DNA from: Cristatella mucedo
Taxonomy: Eukaryota; Bryozoa; Phylactolaemata; Cristatellidae
Direction of reading: 5' to 3'
Length of the DNA: 64,000 bases
Assembly (NCBI GenBank): GCA_009760855.2
Contig: WPIO01000021.1
Coordinates: forward strand, 5,047,501 to 5,111,500
Shown here: in pieces, positions 22,625-34,629 of the stretch
Numbering within the stretch: the stretch's first letter is position 1
Layout: every line of letters starts with the position of its first letter
Translations under genes and position numbers: made by a program
Notes under the pieces: model-generated
What the model was told of the DNA's origin: nothing
The model's input: only the letters and a program-made list of their open reading frames with translations
The model's database searches: none

Positions 22625-25252
22625 TCTGACTCCATGTGATATCCTTTGATAACTTATCTGACGCTTTCAGCACCGAATTCCGTGTATTGACTGACTCATT
22701 GTCTCTTGTGGCTCACGTGCATGGCCCTACCCACATCAAGGGTCACACACTCGACCAGATTCTCTCATACAACTGCACTTTGTCATCACCAATTATTACC
22801 AAATCCTGCTTTTCTGACCACATGCAGATCTCATTCAATCTACAGTGCGTGCCCACATCCTCCTCTAAAATAACCCGTGAATCGCGAAACCTCAAAACCC
22901 TTGACATCGATGCTGGCCGTGCGAGAATATCTGCTTCGCCTCTGCTGCTCAGTCCTCCCTCCGATCTGTCATCACTGGTAGATAGCTACAACACGGCACT
23001 AGCTGACACGCTCGACGAGTTTGCACGTCTGACAAAGCACACTGTGCGCACCCGCCCAGACGGCCTATGGTTTACCACAGACATTAAACTACCCAGGTCT
23101 ACTAAACGAAAGCTTGAAAAAGCATACAAAAGATCCGGACTAACTGTCCATCGACAGGCATATGAAGACTACTGTAAGTCGTTCCAATCGATCCTAGCTA
23201 GCAAAGGCCAAGTCTAGTTTCTATAGAAACATTGTTGAATCACAGATGCACAATCGAAAAATGCTGATGTCGACAATAAACCATCTCCTCAACCGTTCCC
23301 AGATTAGCTCCTTACCTGATGATCCTTGTGATGATCTAGCCGATGGCTTCTCTCGATTCTTTGTTCAGAAGATAGACAAGATCAGGGAATCCATCCCTGC
23401 GATGACAACCTCCCCACTAGAATGCTGTTCCTCGGTTCCTGGCTGCACCTCAATGTCTGCATTTAAGCAGGTCACTAGTGATCTAGTCCTAAAGTTCGTA
23501 TCGCAATCAAAGAAGACAACAAACCCACTGGACCCTATTCCCACTGTCCTGCTCCTACGTTGCATTGATCTGCTGCTGCCATGCATAACTAACATTATTA
23601 ATATGTCATTAGCCTCAGGTCATGTCCCAGCACCTTTCAAAAAAGCTGTATTCAGGCCTCTTCTCAAGAAAGGAACACTAGACCAAGAGAACTCGAGCAA
23701 CTACCGCCCAGTCTCCCTTCTACCATTCCTATCAAAGACACTGGAACGGATTGTGGTAGACCAGCTCAACTAATAATTGAAACTTCAAACCTTGCTAGTA
23801 AGTTCCAGTCTGGTTTTAGAGCTAATCACTCCACAGAGTCAACACTGCTTCAGGTGTCCAACGACCTACTTAGGAATGCAGACATAGGTAGAGTATCTCT
23901 GCTTGTTTTGCTCGATCTTTCGGCAGCTTTTGACACCATCGATCACAGAGTTCTTCTAGAGCGCCTCTCATCTCGCCTGGGCATCACTGGCACTGCTCTG
24001 CAGTGATTCAGGTCCTATCTCAGTGGGAGACTCCAGAGTATTGACGTGAATGGACAAAGATCATCCGAAGCACCTCTGAAATATGGAGTACCTCAGGGCT
24101 GCGTGCTAGGTCCGGTTCTTTTCACGGTTTATACTCTCCCTCTTGCTGATGTGATTGCCAAGCACAATCTAGGCTTTCACTTCTATGCGGATGACACTCA
24201 GTTGTACCTTTGCTTTGATCCCTACCAGCCTTCAAGCACCTCGAATTCTCTCAACTCATTTGCTGCATGCATTGATGACATCTGCACATGGATGGCAGCA
24301 AATTTTCTAAAACTAAACGATGACAAAACTAACTTACTAGTTATGGGCAAACCCAGTGTAATTCAGAAATTGGAAAGGCTGAAGCTCAAAATTGGCGCTG
24401 CCAGCAAATCTCCAGTTGAATCAGATCGAAACATAGGTGTCATATTCCAAAGCGACCTCTCGTTAGACGACCATATCAGCTCCACAGCCAAATCTGCCTA
24501 TTTTCAGCTTCATAACATTGCTAAAATTCGGGCTTGTTTAGATAAGGATACCACGTCTAAGTTGGTCCATGCATTCGTGACATCTCGTCTCGACTTCTGC
24601 AACTCACTGCTTACTGGCCTACCAGCATGTGTGATCAGGCGATTGCAGCTGGTGCAAAACTCTGCAGCCAGGTTGTCTGTCGTGAGCGTCGCAGTTGCCA
24701 CATTACTCCACTTCTCGCCGACCTGCACTGGCTACCAGTCAAGCAACGGATTGACTTCAAGGTTTTGTCGCTCACTTTTAGGTCACTTCATTCTATGGCT
24801 CCAGCCTATCTCTCCGACATACTCCCCCATCAGGCCAAGCAACCCGTCGTACCACCCGCTTTTCGGAATCCAGCAGTCTAGAAATACCTTGTACAAACCT
24901 TAAATCCTTTGGAGACCGTGCATTAGTTCGTATGCTCCCAAAGCCTGGAACTCCCTCCCGACCTGCGTCAGAACATCCCATGACCTGACCACATTTAAAA
25001 GGAACTTAAAAACACCTATTTAGGACAGCCTTTAGTGGGTCCCTGTGATTCGTCCTTCACGTGCTTATGCGTGCTGACTGCATGCTGGCCACTAACCCCA
25101 TTTGCATGCCGACCCTGTGCATGTCGCCCTAACCATGTTATTCATTTTGTTTGTTTTTCAAGCATGATTTTACTTACCATTCAATTGCATTTCCCTTTGC
25201 AGCAAATGTAAAGCGCCTAGAAAGAGATTAAGTTCTCTGAGGGCGCTTTAAA
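22625..25252 (+). mobile_element. L2-type LINE, longest copy, with endonuclease C-terminus and broken reverse transcriptase
   Basis: The 5' part (22636-23217) encodes an apurinic-like endonuclease C-terminus: THIKGHTLDQIL and SDHMQISFNL. The reverse transcriptase follows: NYRPVSLLPFLSKTLERIV near 23700, AAFDTIDHRVLLERL near 23930, YGVPQGCVLGPVLFTVY near 24080 and FYADDTQLYLCFDP near 24180. It is disabled by a frameshift/stop at about 23771 and by a TGA replacing Trp near 24004. The 3' hairpin tail ends at about 25250. It is head to head with the copy at 20293-21915. Confidence 0.9.
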
Positions 25253-25784
25253 CTGGCACCTCAGTCACACGCAGGCTATGATGCCATAGCTGACTACAGT
25301 GACACGGCTGCAACTTCTCGCGTGTGCTTCCCATATCTCCCTTACAGAAGGACGAAGTTTCTCAGCCTCGCCGAAGCCGTCGGCAGCGTCCTCCGACCAT
25401 ACTACCAGTGCCATTTTTCTACCGGATGCGAGGCGCCGCTCGCACAGGGTTGGCACAAATTATCGTGCTACTTACTCGACGGCACGGCCCGATTAATTAA
25501 CGGGTCGTATCCGCAATCCCCCAGAGGATAAATCTATTGGTCAACAATCACGCTACAGGTACGTTGACTATCCACGTTGGCAGCTCCTGGTCGAGCATAC
25601 ACCTTACCTCGAGGCAAACAGACAAAAATGTAATGCCTTCGCTGTTACCTTGGGAGACCAATGGGGGGTCGCTTCCTGTTGCTCCTCCCCTCCACTGAAC
25701 AACAGACGCGTTTGCGTAAGCCTCCGTGAGCGCTTGCAGCAGTGCTTGCTCTGCCGCTGCCGCGCTCTCTTAAGCCGGGGCATC
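25253..25784 (+). promoter_or_regulatory. upstream region of NR-B
   Basis: The region lies between the LINE tail and the NR-B start codon. It carries no coding signal and no TATA box or palindrome like that of NR-A. It presumably holds the promoter and 5' UTR; this rests on position only. Confidence 0.3.
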
Positions 25785-26199
25785 ATGGATCTCGACCTTT
25801 TCGATGCTCTCCTTCTGGATGCCGATATCGCTTTCTTGGAAACAGCTTTCTCATCGGCAGAGACCATCTCGCAGAACGATCCTCTCAGCGAGTCCGCGGC
25901 GGCGGCGGCGACGGCACAGGCACTCGCCCAGCTACCGCAGCCGGTGCACGCTGCAGTGCAGCAGCGATCGCCTGCCCCTCCGCCGCAGCCACCGCAGCAG
26001 CAGCGGCGGCGGCGGCTGGCGCCCTCGGCCCATCGCAGCGACTCCTGTACGCAAGAGTTGGACGCCTGCGCGCTTGCTGTTGCTGCGGAGGAGGAGGAGG
26101 AGGGCGAGTCGCCGTCACACGTTCGCGGCGAGTCGAAGGCGGGTCGCTATCTGCCGCCGTGCCGAGTCTGCAATGGTCAAGCCTCCGGGTTCCACTACG
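25785..26199 (+). CDS. NR-B exon 1: N-terminal domain and first half of zinc finger 1
   Basis: The ATG has A at -3 and G at +4. The start MDLDLFDALLLDADIAFLE aligns with NR-A residue for residue in pattern. An alanine-rich, then proline/glutamine and arginine-rich stretch follows (PPPQPPQQQRRRR), then an acidic run EEEEEGE. The exon ends at CRVCNGQASGFHY plus G, with donor ACG|GTAGGC, the same 9-base context as NR-A. Confidence 0.92.
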
Positions 26200-26304
26200 G
26201 TAGGCAGCGACTACTGCTGACACGCCGCGCATAGATAGTAAGGAAGCAGCTCCGTCCATTTAATTTCGGCAGCGCCCGCCGCGGATCTCCCCGTGCGTTG
26301 ACCT

Positions 26305-26490
26305 GGATTTAGTGTAACGTAATGTGACTCCGTTTGTAACTCCACAAAGCCACAAAGACTGTGCTGTTGGTACGCAGGAGAGTTGTCTATAGCGTACCGA
26401 AAGCTGTGGCTGCCTGGGTGGCTTTCGGTACGCATTCGGTAGCCGACAGACTTCCTCTGACTCCACAAAGAGAAAGAGAGAAGCATAGCC
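26305..26490 (-). mobile_element. LINE family B 3' end, inverted, NR-B intron 1
   Basis: On the minus strand: GTCTGTCGGCTACCGAATGC, GTACCGAAAGCCACC, GCTATAGACAACTCTCCTGC and a GGAGTTACA-like end, matching the copies at 18815 and 41830. A short inner inverted repeat GTACCGAAAGC/GCTTTCGGTAC is visible near 26394-26434. Confidence 0.55.
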
Positions 26491-26739
26491 GAGTCAGGAG
26501 GGCAGTCGTCAGTAAGAATTTCTCAAGGCTGTCGGCTAACCGCGAGTGCAACAGCGAGCCGCCGCTCCAGCGACTATCTCAACGAAAAATCCGTTGCGCC
26601 TGCATACTAGTGGGCCTGCGTGCATGAAGTGTGCAAGTCAGCAGCCTGGCAACCTCATTTCCGCTTTGCAATCATACTGCGCATGCACCGCGCCGGGTTT
26701 GTAAGGCGCCTAGTCTTAGTGAGCACTAATAATTAATAA

Positions 26740-26895
26740 ATAAATAATGTATAATGTATTTGTATAGTGCCATAAGAGAACTTAATGTATATCTAGGCGC
26801 TTTACATATTCCGCAGCGCTTGAGCCTCCGACCTTAGTCGTCAAAGGCGTACTAACAATAGGTCGTTTGTATAGCGCCCCAAGAGAATTTTCTAT
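26740..26895 (-). mobile_element. SINE-B tail, plus a second short SINE-B tail fragment
   Basis: Plus-strand text GTATTTGTATAGTGCCATAAG .. TAGGCGCTTTACATATTC (26750-26815) and TCGTTTGTATAGCGCCCCAAG (26865-26885) are minus-oriented SINE-B tails. The first also keeps a degraded head to 26850. Confidence 0.6.
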
Positions 26896-27065
26896 TACAA
26901 GAAGTCTGCATAACTGACACATTAATTACACTACATTACATCGGACCACACCTTTAGCTAAATGGGCCCCAAATAAAACTCAACTTATGCGGTTCAAAAA
27001 AAATACTGAGCTTGCTTAGCCTTGTGTATAGGGTCATTGCTTTGCTGGGAAAATAGAATTATCTC

Positions 27066-27434
27066 TTACGAAAGGTATCGCCCTAGGCACTTCAAGGTTC
27101 TGGAGAGCAGTTCTCGGTGAAGCTCTTGCATCGTAATGCCTTGTCTGCGACGCAGGACGCCCATTGCTTCAGAAGCACTCCCCCAGACCATGACCCATTG
27201 CCCGACAAATTTCGCGTTCGTCTGAAGGTAGTTATTGAAACATTCATTGAGGTAAGGACGCTCGTATTGCATAACTTTATCGACACCAAAAAATGGTGAA
27301 ATCGCTCTCATCGTTTCAGGCATCTTTACCCTCCCCCCCCCAGTCTTTTTCGTCGATCCAGTCTGCCCACTGATCCCTTGGTCCACTGCAAAGGAGCCGC
27401 TGTGCGCTTGACGAACGAAAGTGGTTTTTTGCAC
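27066..27434 (-). pseudogene. Tc1/mariner-like transposase relic
   Basis: A 122-codon minus-strand open stretch contains FVGQWVMVWGSASEAMGVL, which parallels the GGGSVMVWG..S..G.G.L core of Tc1-type transposases. It is preceded by a plausible RRP-like stretch (YERPYLNECFNN) and followed by G-T-M..L spacing. No catalytic DDE triad is complete, no terminal repeats were found, and the frame is much shorter than a full transposase of about 340 aa. It lies in NR-B intron 1. Confidence 0.45.
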
Positions 27435-28039
27435 TCACTTCATCATTGCAGTCACCTAATCTTGCCCCTACTAGCAGCTATCCCAGTGCAATAGCCTGCA
27501 GCCTGCTTTGAACCCTCAGCTGGCGAAGCTTCGAGATGCTCGGTTCACCAAGTATTGGTCACGTGAGGCTGTCTGGCCTAGCGCTCGTTTCTCGTGTGTC
27601 GAACGGTTGCGAAAGACAGCAGTCTGCAGCTGCCGAGAGCCTTCGTCGTCGTTAGGGGTGCCGGACAGAGCATTGCTTTACCGACCGCAGTACTTTTCAC
27701 TTTACTAGCAGTCAATTTAAACAGCTAAAATGTGATGCCTGATGCCAGAAATTGGTGATTGGGTTGTTTATTTCGTGAGAGCTTAGAAATATGACTCGCG
27801 CGAGCTTAGGTTAAACACTGGTAAAGAAATATCCAATGCTCTGTTACAAAAAAGAAAACGTCAGAGAAGCAGCAGGTGGCATTGCTTCGGCTTCTGTGCC
27901 TGGTAGCCTTCACTCGCCGTCCGAGCAGGAGATGTGAATCTTAACCATTGACCCGACGATATCATGGCTTGTTGAGTGATGCTGCCAAGATCATACTACT
28001 TGCCAGCCAGTCGGAGACACTCTGCTCGATCTTGCGCAG

Positions 28040-28207
28040 GCGTCAACACGTGCGAAGCATGCAAAGGGTTCTTCCACCGAAGTCTCCGCCGCCACTCGCC
28101 TTACAAGTGCAGCATGTCTGGCAAGTGCAGCATCTCGCACTTGAGCCGAAGCACGTGCTCAGCATGCCGCTACCAGCGCTGCCTCAATGTCGGCATGACA
28201 AAAGACG
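28040..28207 (+). CDS. NR-B exon 2: rest of the DNA-binding domain
   Basis: The acceptor is TTGCGCAG|GCGTC and the donor is GACG|GTACGT; the exon is 168 bp as in NR-A. It encodes VNTCEACKGFFHRSLRR then KCSMSGKC .. STCSACRYQRCLNVGMTKD. All cysteine ligands are kept and the P-box CEACKG is identical to NR-A, so the paralogues should read the same half-site. The D-box differs (SMSGK against SKDSK), which may alter dimer spacing. Confidence 0.95.
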
Positions 28208-28689
28208 GTACGTCATCATCGGCTGGCCACGGCCGCCAGTGCATGCAGTCACTGATGAGCCCTTTTTTACTGCCTTCTGGGCGCTGTCTGCAAGCAGCTT
28301 GTCGAGCTGTGTCAACGTGATAGATGTTTGCTTGAATGGCCCAGAAATTGCCTGAATCCTATCGGTGCTAGCACCGATTGTGTCCCCTCTTTTTACTTTG
28401 AATTCTACCTGCTCTGCGCCTCCCCCCACGCCACACAGGCAACGTGGAGTCTCAAATGCAGCTCATGCTGAGGTGGCGAGCACAACTATGGGCCAGGCCA
28501 TTTTTGGAAGACAGGTCTCTGATTGACGGCCATTGGATGTGTACCCCCTTGACAGTGTGCTGCTGTCCTGTTTTGCTGCTTGCTATCTGCAGAAGGTCAC
28601 CCGTGTGTCCCCTCCGGAATGTATTTGGTTTTTTGCCTTTAGACGAGCTGCTTAGTGGGACGCGTTAGACAATGAGCTGGAATGGAAGG

Positions 28690-28790
28690 AAGATTATAGT
28701 AATTATATTAATAATAATAATATATGTTTGTATAGCACCATCAGTGAACCGAATCTCTTTCAATCTACTTTACAGATTCTGTAAAGAATC
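28690..28790 (-). mobile_element. SINE or LINE tail fragment
   Basis: Plus-strand AATAATAATAATATATGTTTG then TATAGCACCATCAGTGAACC and CAATCTACTTTACAG is a minus-oriented L2-type tail, diverged. No head is preserved. Confidence 0.5.
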
Positions 28791-28799
28791 ATGACAAAT

Positions 28800-29590
28800 T
28801 GATTAGTGGTGGCATTTGCAATGTCCTCGAACATAACAATTTTAGATATGACATGCATAGGGTCAACACATAGACGTGGTTAGCAGGATCTGGAACAATG
28901 ATCCTGAGTTGATAATAGAGGCTACCTAAGTGCACTTTCGGGTTAAGTCGCCCACATGTTGAATCGAGTGCATGGAAGTAATAGTAGTGTGCCCAGTATT
29001 AACCCTATGTCACGAATGGGCTTTTCTATTGCCTGAGTTCATCGTTAGGCTGTGTGACATCGTTGCATAGACCTAGTAGCCGTTGCAGCTCAGCTTTTAA
29101 TCGTTCGCATAATTGGTTTGAGATTTGTTTGCTCGATGTGCTCACCATGCATATAATGACGATAGATTTTAAGAAAGGGTGGCTGATAAAGCATGGCACT
29201 GCCAACAAAGACCAAAGGTTTGCATTGATCATATATTTATGCATGAAGAATGGCCATGTGGTGAAGACTCTAGCTCATTCATTTATCTCCTTATCTGTTA
29301 CTCAATAAAGTGACGAGAACTCATGTGGATTTTATGTAAAATCGTTAGACAACTGTCCAATAGATATCGCCCACTCAAATGTGTACTGTCTACTGTTAAA
29401 TGAAAGAGAGCTATCAAAATACGTCTGCTTCACAAGCGCTGCGGCTCTTCTCGGCAAGGCTTCCCTTTCATTCCAATCTCGCTCTGGCCACTTTGCTCGG
29501 CCATTACTAACAAAGCTAGTGTAAGGTTACGGTTGAAGTATCTAGATTCGTGTGCTTCGTTGCTATCAGAAAAACCTGTTAAGCCCAACA
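28800..29590. other. NR-B intron 2 stretch, nothing recognised
   Basis: No repeat family seen elsewhere in the window and no domain. The short frame at 29054-29308 is unsupported. Confidence 0.35.
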
Positions 29591-29599
29591 ATAAGCGCA

Positions 29600-31335
29600 C
29601 CTGGTGCTAGCAGATACCGTTTTGACTTGGAGCAGCCGTTTCCAGAGTACTTAAGCAACGCCCATCCAGTCTTCCTACTGCCGTTACTATCGAAGACACT
29701 TGAACGAGTTGTGGCAGATCAACTAAACTTTTACATTAAAACTTCAAGCCTAGCAAGTAAGTTCCAGTCTGGTTTAAGAGCTAATCACTCCACAGAGTCA
29801 GCATTGTTATGGTGTATAACGACCTTCTCAGGAATGCACACTTAGGTAAGATCTCTGCTTGTTTTGCTATTCTTTGGGCAGCATTTGATACTATTGATCA
29901 CAAAGTCATTTTCTTATCTCGCCTGAGCATTACTGGCACTACACTGCAATGGTTCAGGTCCTATCTCAGTGGGAGATTACAGGGTGTTGATTTAAACGGG
30001 CAAGGATCATTCGAGGAGCTACTAAAATACGGTGTATCTCGGGGCTATGTGCTTAGTCCACTTCTTTTTACAGTTTATACTCTCCCTCTTGCCGATGTAA
30101 TCGCCGAGCACAATCTAGGCTTTCACTTCTTTACAGATGACACACAGATGTACCTATGCTTTGATCTTTCTCAGCCCTCGAGCGCATCGAATTCTTCCAA
30201 CTCCCTTGCTGCATGTATTGCTGATATTTACACATGGGTGGCAGCAAACTTTCTCAAATTAAATGACAATAAAGCCAACTTACTGGCTATGGGCAAACCG
30301 AGTGTGACTCAGAAATTGGAAAGCTTAACATTCAAAAAGGTGCCAGATAGATATCTCTTATTGCATCTTCAAGAAATCTGGGTGTCATGTTCCAAATTGA
30401 CCTATCACCAGACGACCACATTAGCTCCACAGTGAAGTCCTACTTTCAGCTACGTAGCATTGCAAGATTTTGGGCATACTTAGACAGAGATACTACATCC
30501 AGATTGGTCCATGCATGTGTAACATTCCATCTCGACTTCTGTAATTCGCTGCTTGCTTGCTGGTCTACCGGCCTGTGCAATCAGGGCTTACAGTTGGTGC
30601 AAAACTCTGCAGCTAAAAATCCTAGCTGCTTAAACAGCCTCTTTTTGTATAGCGACAGAAGAGCCTTTACGCTATCACCACCGCTTGCAGTGGCGATAAA
30701 GGATCGCCCACCACAGGAATCGAACCCACGACCTCGGGACCGAGGTCATGAAAGCAACCGCCTTACCTAGTGTGCCATCACGGCTAGACTTGTCAGTCGT
30801 GAGCGCTGGCAGTTGCCGTGTCACACCACTTCTCGCCGACCTGTACTGGCTCCCAATCAAGCAGCACGTAGACTTCAAGGTTCTGTCACTCACTTTTAGG
30901 TCCCTTTATTCTCTGGCTCTAGCCTACCTATCAGAACTACTCCCAAACCAGCCAAGGCATCGTACCACCCACTGTTCTGAGTCTAATCGTTTACCTACAC
31001 CTTGGACGAACCTTAAATCCTTTCTTTGGAGACCGTGACTTCAGTTCGTATTTTTCCAAAGCCTGTAATTCACTCCCGACTGACGTGACGATACCCCTGA
31101 CTTGACGGCATTTAAAAAGAAGCTAAAAACCTGTTTCTCGCAGCATTTGGCGGGTCCTTAATGATTTTCCTTTTTGTGCTTATGCGTGCTGACACTTTGC
31201 ATATCACCACTAACCTTATTTAAATGTTGACATAGTGCACGTTACCACTAATCATTTGGTCATGCTTTCTTTACAGCATCTGTGAAGTGTCATGAAAGGG
31301 ATTAAGTTCCCAGGGGGCGCTCTACTAATGTATAT
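29600..31335 (+). mobile_element. L2-type LINE, diverged, interrupted by a SINE-A
   Basis: Fragments in sequence are LLSKTLERVVADQLNFYIK, FDTIDHKV near 29890, LQWFRSYLSGRLQGVD, FTVYTLPLADVIAEHNLGF near 30080 and DDTQMYLCFDL. The thumb follows, then a SINE-A insertion at 30618-30787, then the 3' UTR to a weak tail near 31290-31330. It has more substitutions than the copies at 38 kb and 55-58 kb, so it is older. It lies in NR-B intron 2. Confidence 0.85.
30618..30787 (-). mobile_element. SINE-A nested in a LINE
   Basis: The complete minus-oriented SINE-A splits the LINE between TGCAGCTA and CTAGACTTGTCAGTCGTGAG, which are contiguous in intact copies. It has the B box GGGTTCGATTCC and a TTAAGCAGCTAGGATTTT tail. 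It must be younger than the host LINE. Confidence 0.85.
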
Positions 31336-31344
31336 ATTTTAAAT

Positions 31345-31500
31345 ATACAAACTCACCTTTATAGCGCCTTAGGAGAACTTAATCTATAATCAGACGTTTC
31401 ACATATGTTACGGGGCTCGAGCCCACGACCTTGGTCGTTAAATAAATTCACTTTGACCTTGGTTGGGCGAACACCTTAACCACGGGACCAAACCATAACA
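31345..31500 (-). mobile_element. SINE-B copy
   Basis: On the minus strand: TTATGGTTTGGTCCCGTGG head, GGTCGTGGGCTCGAGCCCC B-box region, CATATGTGAAACGTCTGATT and GGCGCTATAAAGGTGAGTTT tail. It lies about 285 bp before NR-B exon 3. Confidence 0.75.
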
Positions 31501-31785
31501 GCAGTATTATTATAGTTGCCGGACACAATCGGCGACCATTATTGATGTGATGGATGCTGGCGGTTTGTTCTTTCCTAAAAATAATAGTAGGTAAGACATT
31601 GTAATCGTCCCCCCCCAAGAAACCAAATCTCTTTTTAGGGACTTTTTATACGATACAATCTGAAGACGAAAGGGAAGTGATCACGCGATAGATAATATTC
31701 TTACTGCTGGCTCATCTACCCTAATTTGTTGCACATTGCTGTGTGGGATGACCTGCTGACTTATACAACGGCATCGTTCTTGTAG

Positions 31786-32951
31786 CCGTGAAAACCGGTC
31801 GTTATTCCTATGCGAAGCGAACCCAGGACACGCTGGAGGTAAAGCGTCTGCAGAGTAAACAAGGAGCAAACTGGTGTGGGGGCGCCTCCCCTGCGATCGT
31901 GACAGATTGTCAGCTAGTAGGTGATTACGAGCTTCTTGGACGAATGGACTGCAGAATGGATACGTTCTCAGGCTCTCCCGTCGAACGCATCGCGTCTGCG
32001 TTCGAACAGTCCTTTGGCGAAACGCTGGCGTTCTACAAGGAGCCGAAAAAGATTGAGACGCTTATTCGGGACACGCTGCTTCGGTATAATGCAACGAATG
32101 TCGACTTTGTACTTTTCGGCGATCCAGAGGATAGGAAGCACCTGCTACAGATGAGAGACGACTTCTTCAACACCTTGCAGTCGGTGTCGATTGATGATGC
32201 GTCGTTGTGCGAAAGCTCCCCGTCGTCTGGTTTTCGGACAGATACCGATGCTCAAATAGATATGCTCAAATACTACATGGAGAAGCTCGAGCTGATCATC
32301 AGATCCATCGTGAACTTCGCCAAGAGCATACCGGGCTTCACGAGCCTCAACATGCACGACCAGATCGTGCTCATCAAAGCCGGCCGTCCCGAGGTGATCT
32401 ACCTTCTCAAGTACAAGCACCTCGACATGAAGCTTTCGTGCACGATCGAATACAACTGCGACAAGAACGTCGTCAACCTGGTGCCTCTGTCGGTGATGCG
32501 TCGCGTCTGGCAGGACGAAGAGTTCCACCGGCAGTGCTGGTCCAACGCCCGGCGTCTGCAGCAGCTCGACCTGAGCGTGTCGGACGTCTCGTTGCTCGCT
32601 GCCGTCGCGCTTGCGTCGCCCGATCGCGAGCATCTGCTCGAGCCCGAGCGAGTGCACGCGATCCAGGAGACGCTGGTAGCCGCACTGCGGCACAGCATCG
32701 CGGCCCACCGTTGCCACGGCGACCTGCCAGCCGCCGACCGCTTTCTGGCCTCTCTGCTGCTGCAGCTTCCGCAGCTACGAACGTTGAACCTGCAGAACGA
32801 GCTGTTCGCAGCGAGCGTGCAGCGTCGCTGCCAGTTCTCGCTGCCGCCGCTCGTGCAGGAGTGCCTGTCCACTCAGCAGCCCGACGGCATGCAGTGCAGC
32901 AGTGCAGAGACGGCTGGCTGGCGGCTTCGGGAAGACGAAGCGAGCTGCTGA
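31786..32951 (+). CDS. NR-B exon 3: hinge and ligand-binding domain
   Basis: The acceptor is CGTTCTTGTAG|CC and the stop is TGA at 32949-32951. It encodes KTGRYSYAKRTQDTLEVKR, a hinge unlike that of NR-A, then FEQSFGETLAFYKEPKKIE and the signature FAKSIPGFTSLNMHDQIVLI at about residues 372-391. Helix 12 is LPPLVQEC at about 547-554, with the charge-clamp Glu present. A 28-residue tail after AF-2 is specific to this copy. The exon is open throughout and codon use resembles that of NR-A. Confidence 0.95.
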
Positions 32952-33636
32952 GCACATTCCTGGGCACATCTGCCGGAAGTGACTGCTGGAGGCCAGTATT
33001 TCCTTCGTCAAGTTTGTGTCAGGCCGTGGCACCAGCGAGCTGAACCTCTAACGATAGGTGCACACAGTACGCTCAAAGGCATGCAGTAATTAGGAACACT
33101 TTTGATACCATAATTGTCGGTACTGACACTGTGCGTTACTAAAATGATTGGATTAATTTGTGTAGCTTGCCGTCATCCCTCATGCATTGGTGGTAGGTAG
33201 ATCGTTAATTTATTATGCTGTTTGCTTGGCCTGCTGTGATGCAAATGCTTGCTGAAAAGCCGTCATGTTTCCATATCGTTTTGGTTGGCCATTTTGCTCA
33301 CAGTATATGTAGGTATATGAGCCTTCATGGTTAACGGTCTTGTAAAGGGAAATCGCGGTCGCGACCACAAAGCCGTGATGCTGCAAAATAGAAGGGTCGT
33401 GTTATTGTGAAATTAGTGAGTAGCAATTGCTATGTTTCTGCGAAGTGCTTTTACTGTGTTAGTATTTTTTCGGTTCGGATTTCTACACTTCTGGTTTTTC
33501 TATTTTTTGTCTATGTAGAACCTTTACTACTGTGCAATACAGCTTATTATGCAGAGCTTCAGAAATTGACCAATTGCTGGCAAGTCTTAAAAGCTGTGCA
33601 CCCCTTTAGCTCGTTTTCTGAACCTGAATTGTAATA

Positions 33637-33642
33637 ATTAAA
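33637..33642 (+). promoter_or_regulatory. candidate polyadenylation signal of NR-B
   Basis: ATTAAA, the commonest variant signal, lies about 690 bp after the NR-B stop in AT-rich DNA. No earlier AATAAA was seen. Confidence 0.3.
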
Positions 33643-34049
33643 CAAAACGAATGGCCTCGTGAATACTTTTTCGAGCCACGTCGCTGAGCGACTGTCGTTG
33701 GCATTTCACACCACCGACTTATGTGCACCCTCAATGACTGGTAAGCAGTTGCACCTCAAGCTGATCAACGAAGTGCCACCCAAAGCTGGACAAGTCTATG
33801 TGCTAAGCCAGTACTCTCACTTGTTCATCCGTTGTCTACGCTGACCTGGATCGCTCGTCCTTCGTTGCTGCTCAATGGCAAGGCCCGCCAACAAGCCAGA
33901 ACAAACTGCCTGCTGCCGCTGACTTGAGCCGATGACAATCTGAAACAGTTGTGTCCACTCTCAACAGCTGTCGCTTGAGCCCTAATGTAACTATCAGCCA
34001 CGACTGTGAAGTTATCGTTGTCTGTTGGTCGATCGCATCGACTTGAGCA

Positions 34050-34052
<3 letters not shown>

Positions 34053-34080
<28 letters not shown>

Positions 34081-34082
34081 CT
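34053..34082. repeat. (GA)n microsatellite
   Basis: About 15 AG units directly followed by CTACATCTCTTTTTAGGCAC, which resembles the start of a minus-oriented L2-type tail. Confidence 0.9.
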
Positions 34083-34629
34083 ACATCTCTTTTTAGGCAC
34101 TTGGCATAGATAGCCTGATCGAAGGAAAGGTATTTACCATGCTAATTAGCCAAGAATCCCTGTTTGTTTTTCCCAGGCCCATCATCGCAACGGCCGACGG
34201 CCTATTAAGGTAGGCATGTGCTGAATTCTCACGGCTGGTCGACCTAACTGTAGTAGCAGAATACCGGAGGCTTAGTAGCAGAATACCTATTCTTAATGCT
34301 TTGGCACGGTCCTCCTAACGTTTACCAGTCTGGGTAGCAAGCCACTCCATCCAAACTCTGTTCGAGCTTGATTCTGTCGCAAAGACCACACTTAGTTCCG
34401 AGTTGTATTCAAATTTACTCCAGACTCCGCAGCCGGCTTTAAGATGTATGCAGCTTGTACGTGCGGCATGTTATTCTTACCTTGCCGAGGTTAAAATGAC
34501 TGTCGATGCAGCACGTGACACGACTCTCACTTGTCGAGTGTGATACCCATTTTGCTATACTTTCCAAAAGTATATGTGCTTGGAAAAAATTTAGATCTCT
34601 AAAGGAATAAATAAAAATGAATTCCAAAA

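Larger units (their letters stand above)
25785..32951 (+). other. gene locus NR-B: nuclear receptor, NR1-like paralogue of NR-A
   Basis: Coding exons 25785-26199, 28040-28207 and 31786-32951 join in phase to 582 aa. Exon boundaries fall at the same residues as in NR-A (after GFHY and after GMTKD). The N-terminal motif, P-box, hinge start and AF-2 are shared, so the two are tandem duplicates. Divergence is concentrated in the A/B domain and hinge. NR-B has 28 residues after AF-2, against 10 in NR-A. Intron 1 holds an inverted LINE-B end, SINE-B fragments and a Tc1/mariner relic; intron 2 holds a LINE with a nested SINE-A. The locus is convergent with the ZXD gene downstream. Confidence 0.9.

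Noticed and set aside
20293-25252. Reverse transcriptase as a host or telomerase-like gene
   Set aside because: Multi-copy, truncated, with stops, and with L2-type motifs and tails.
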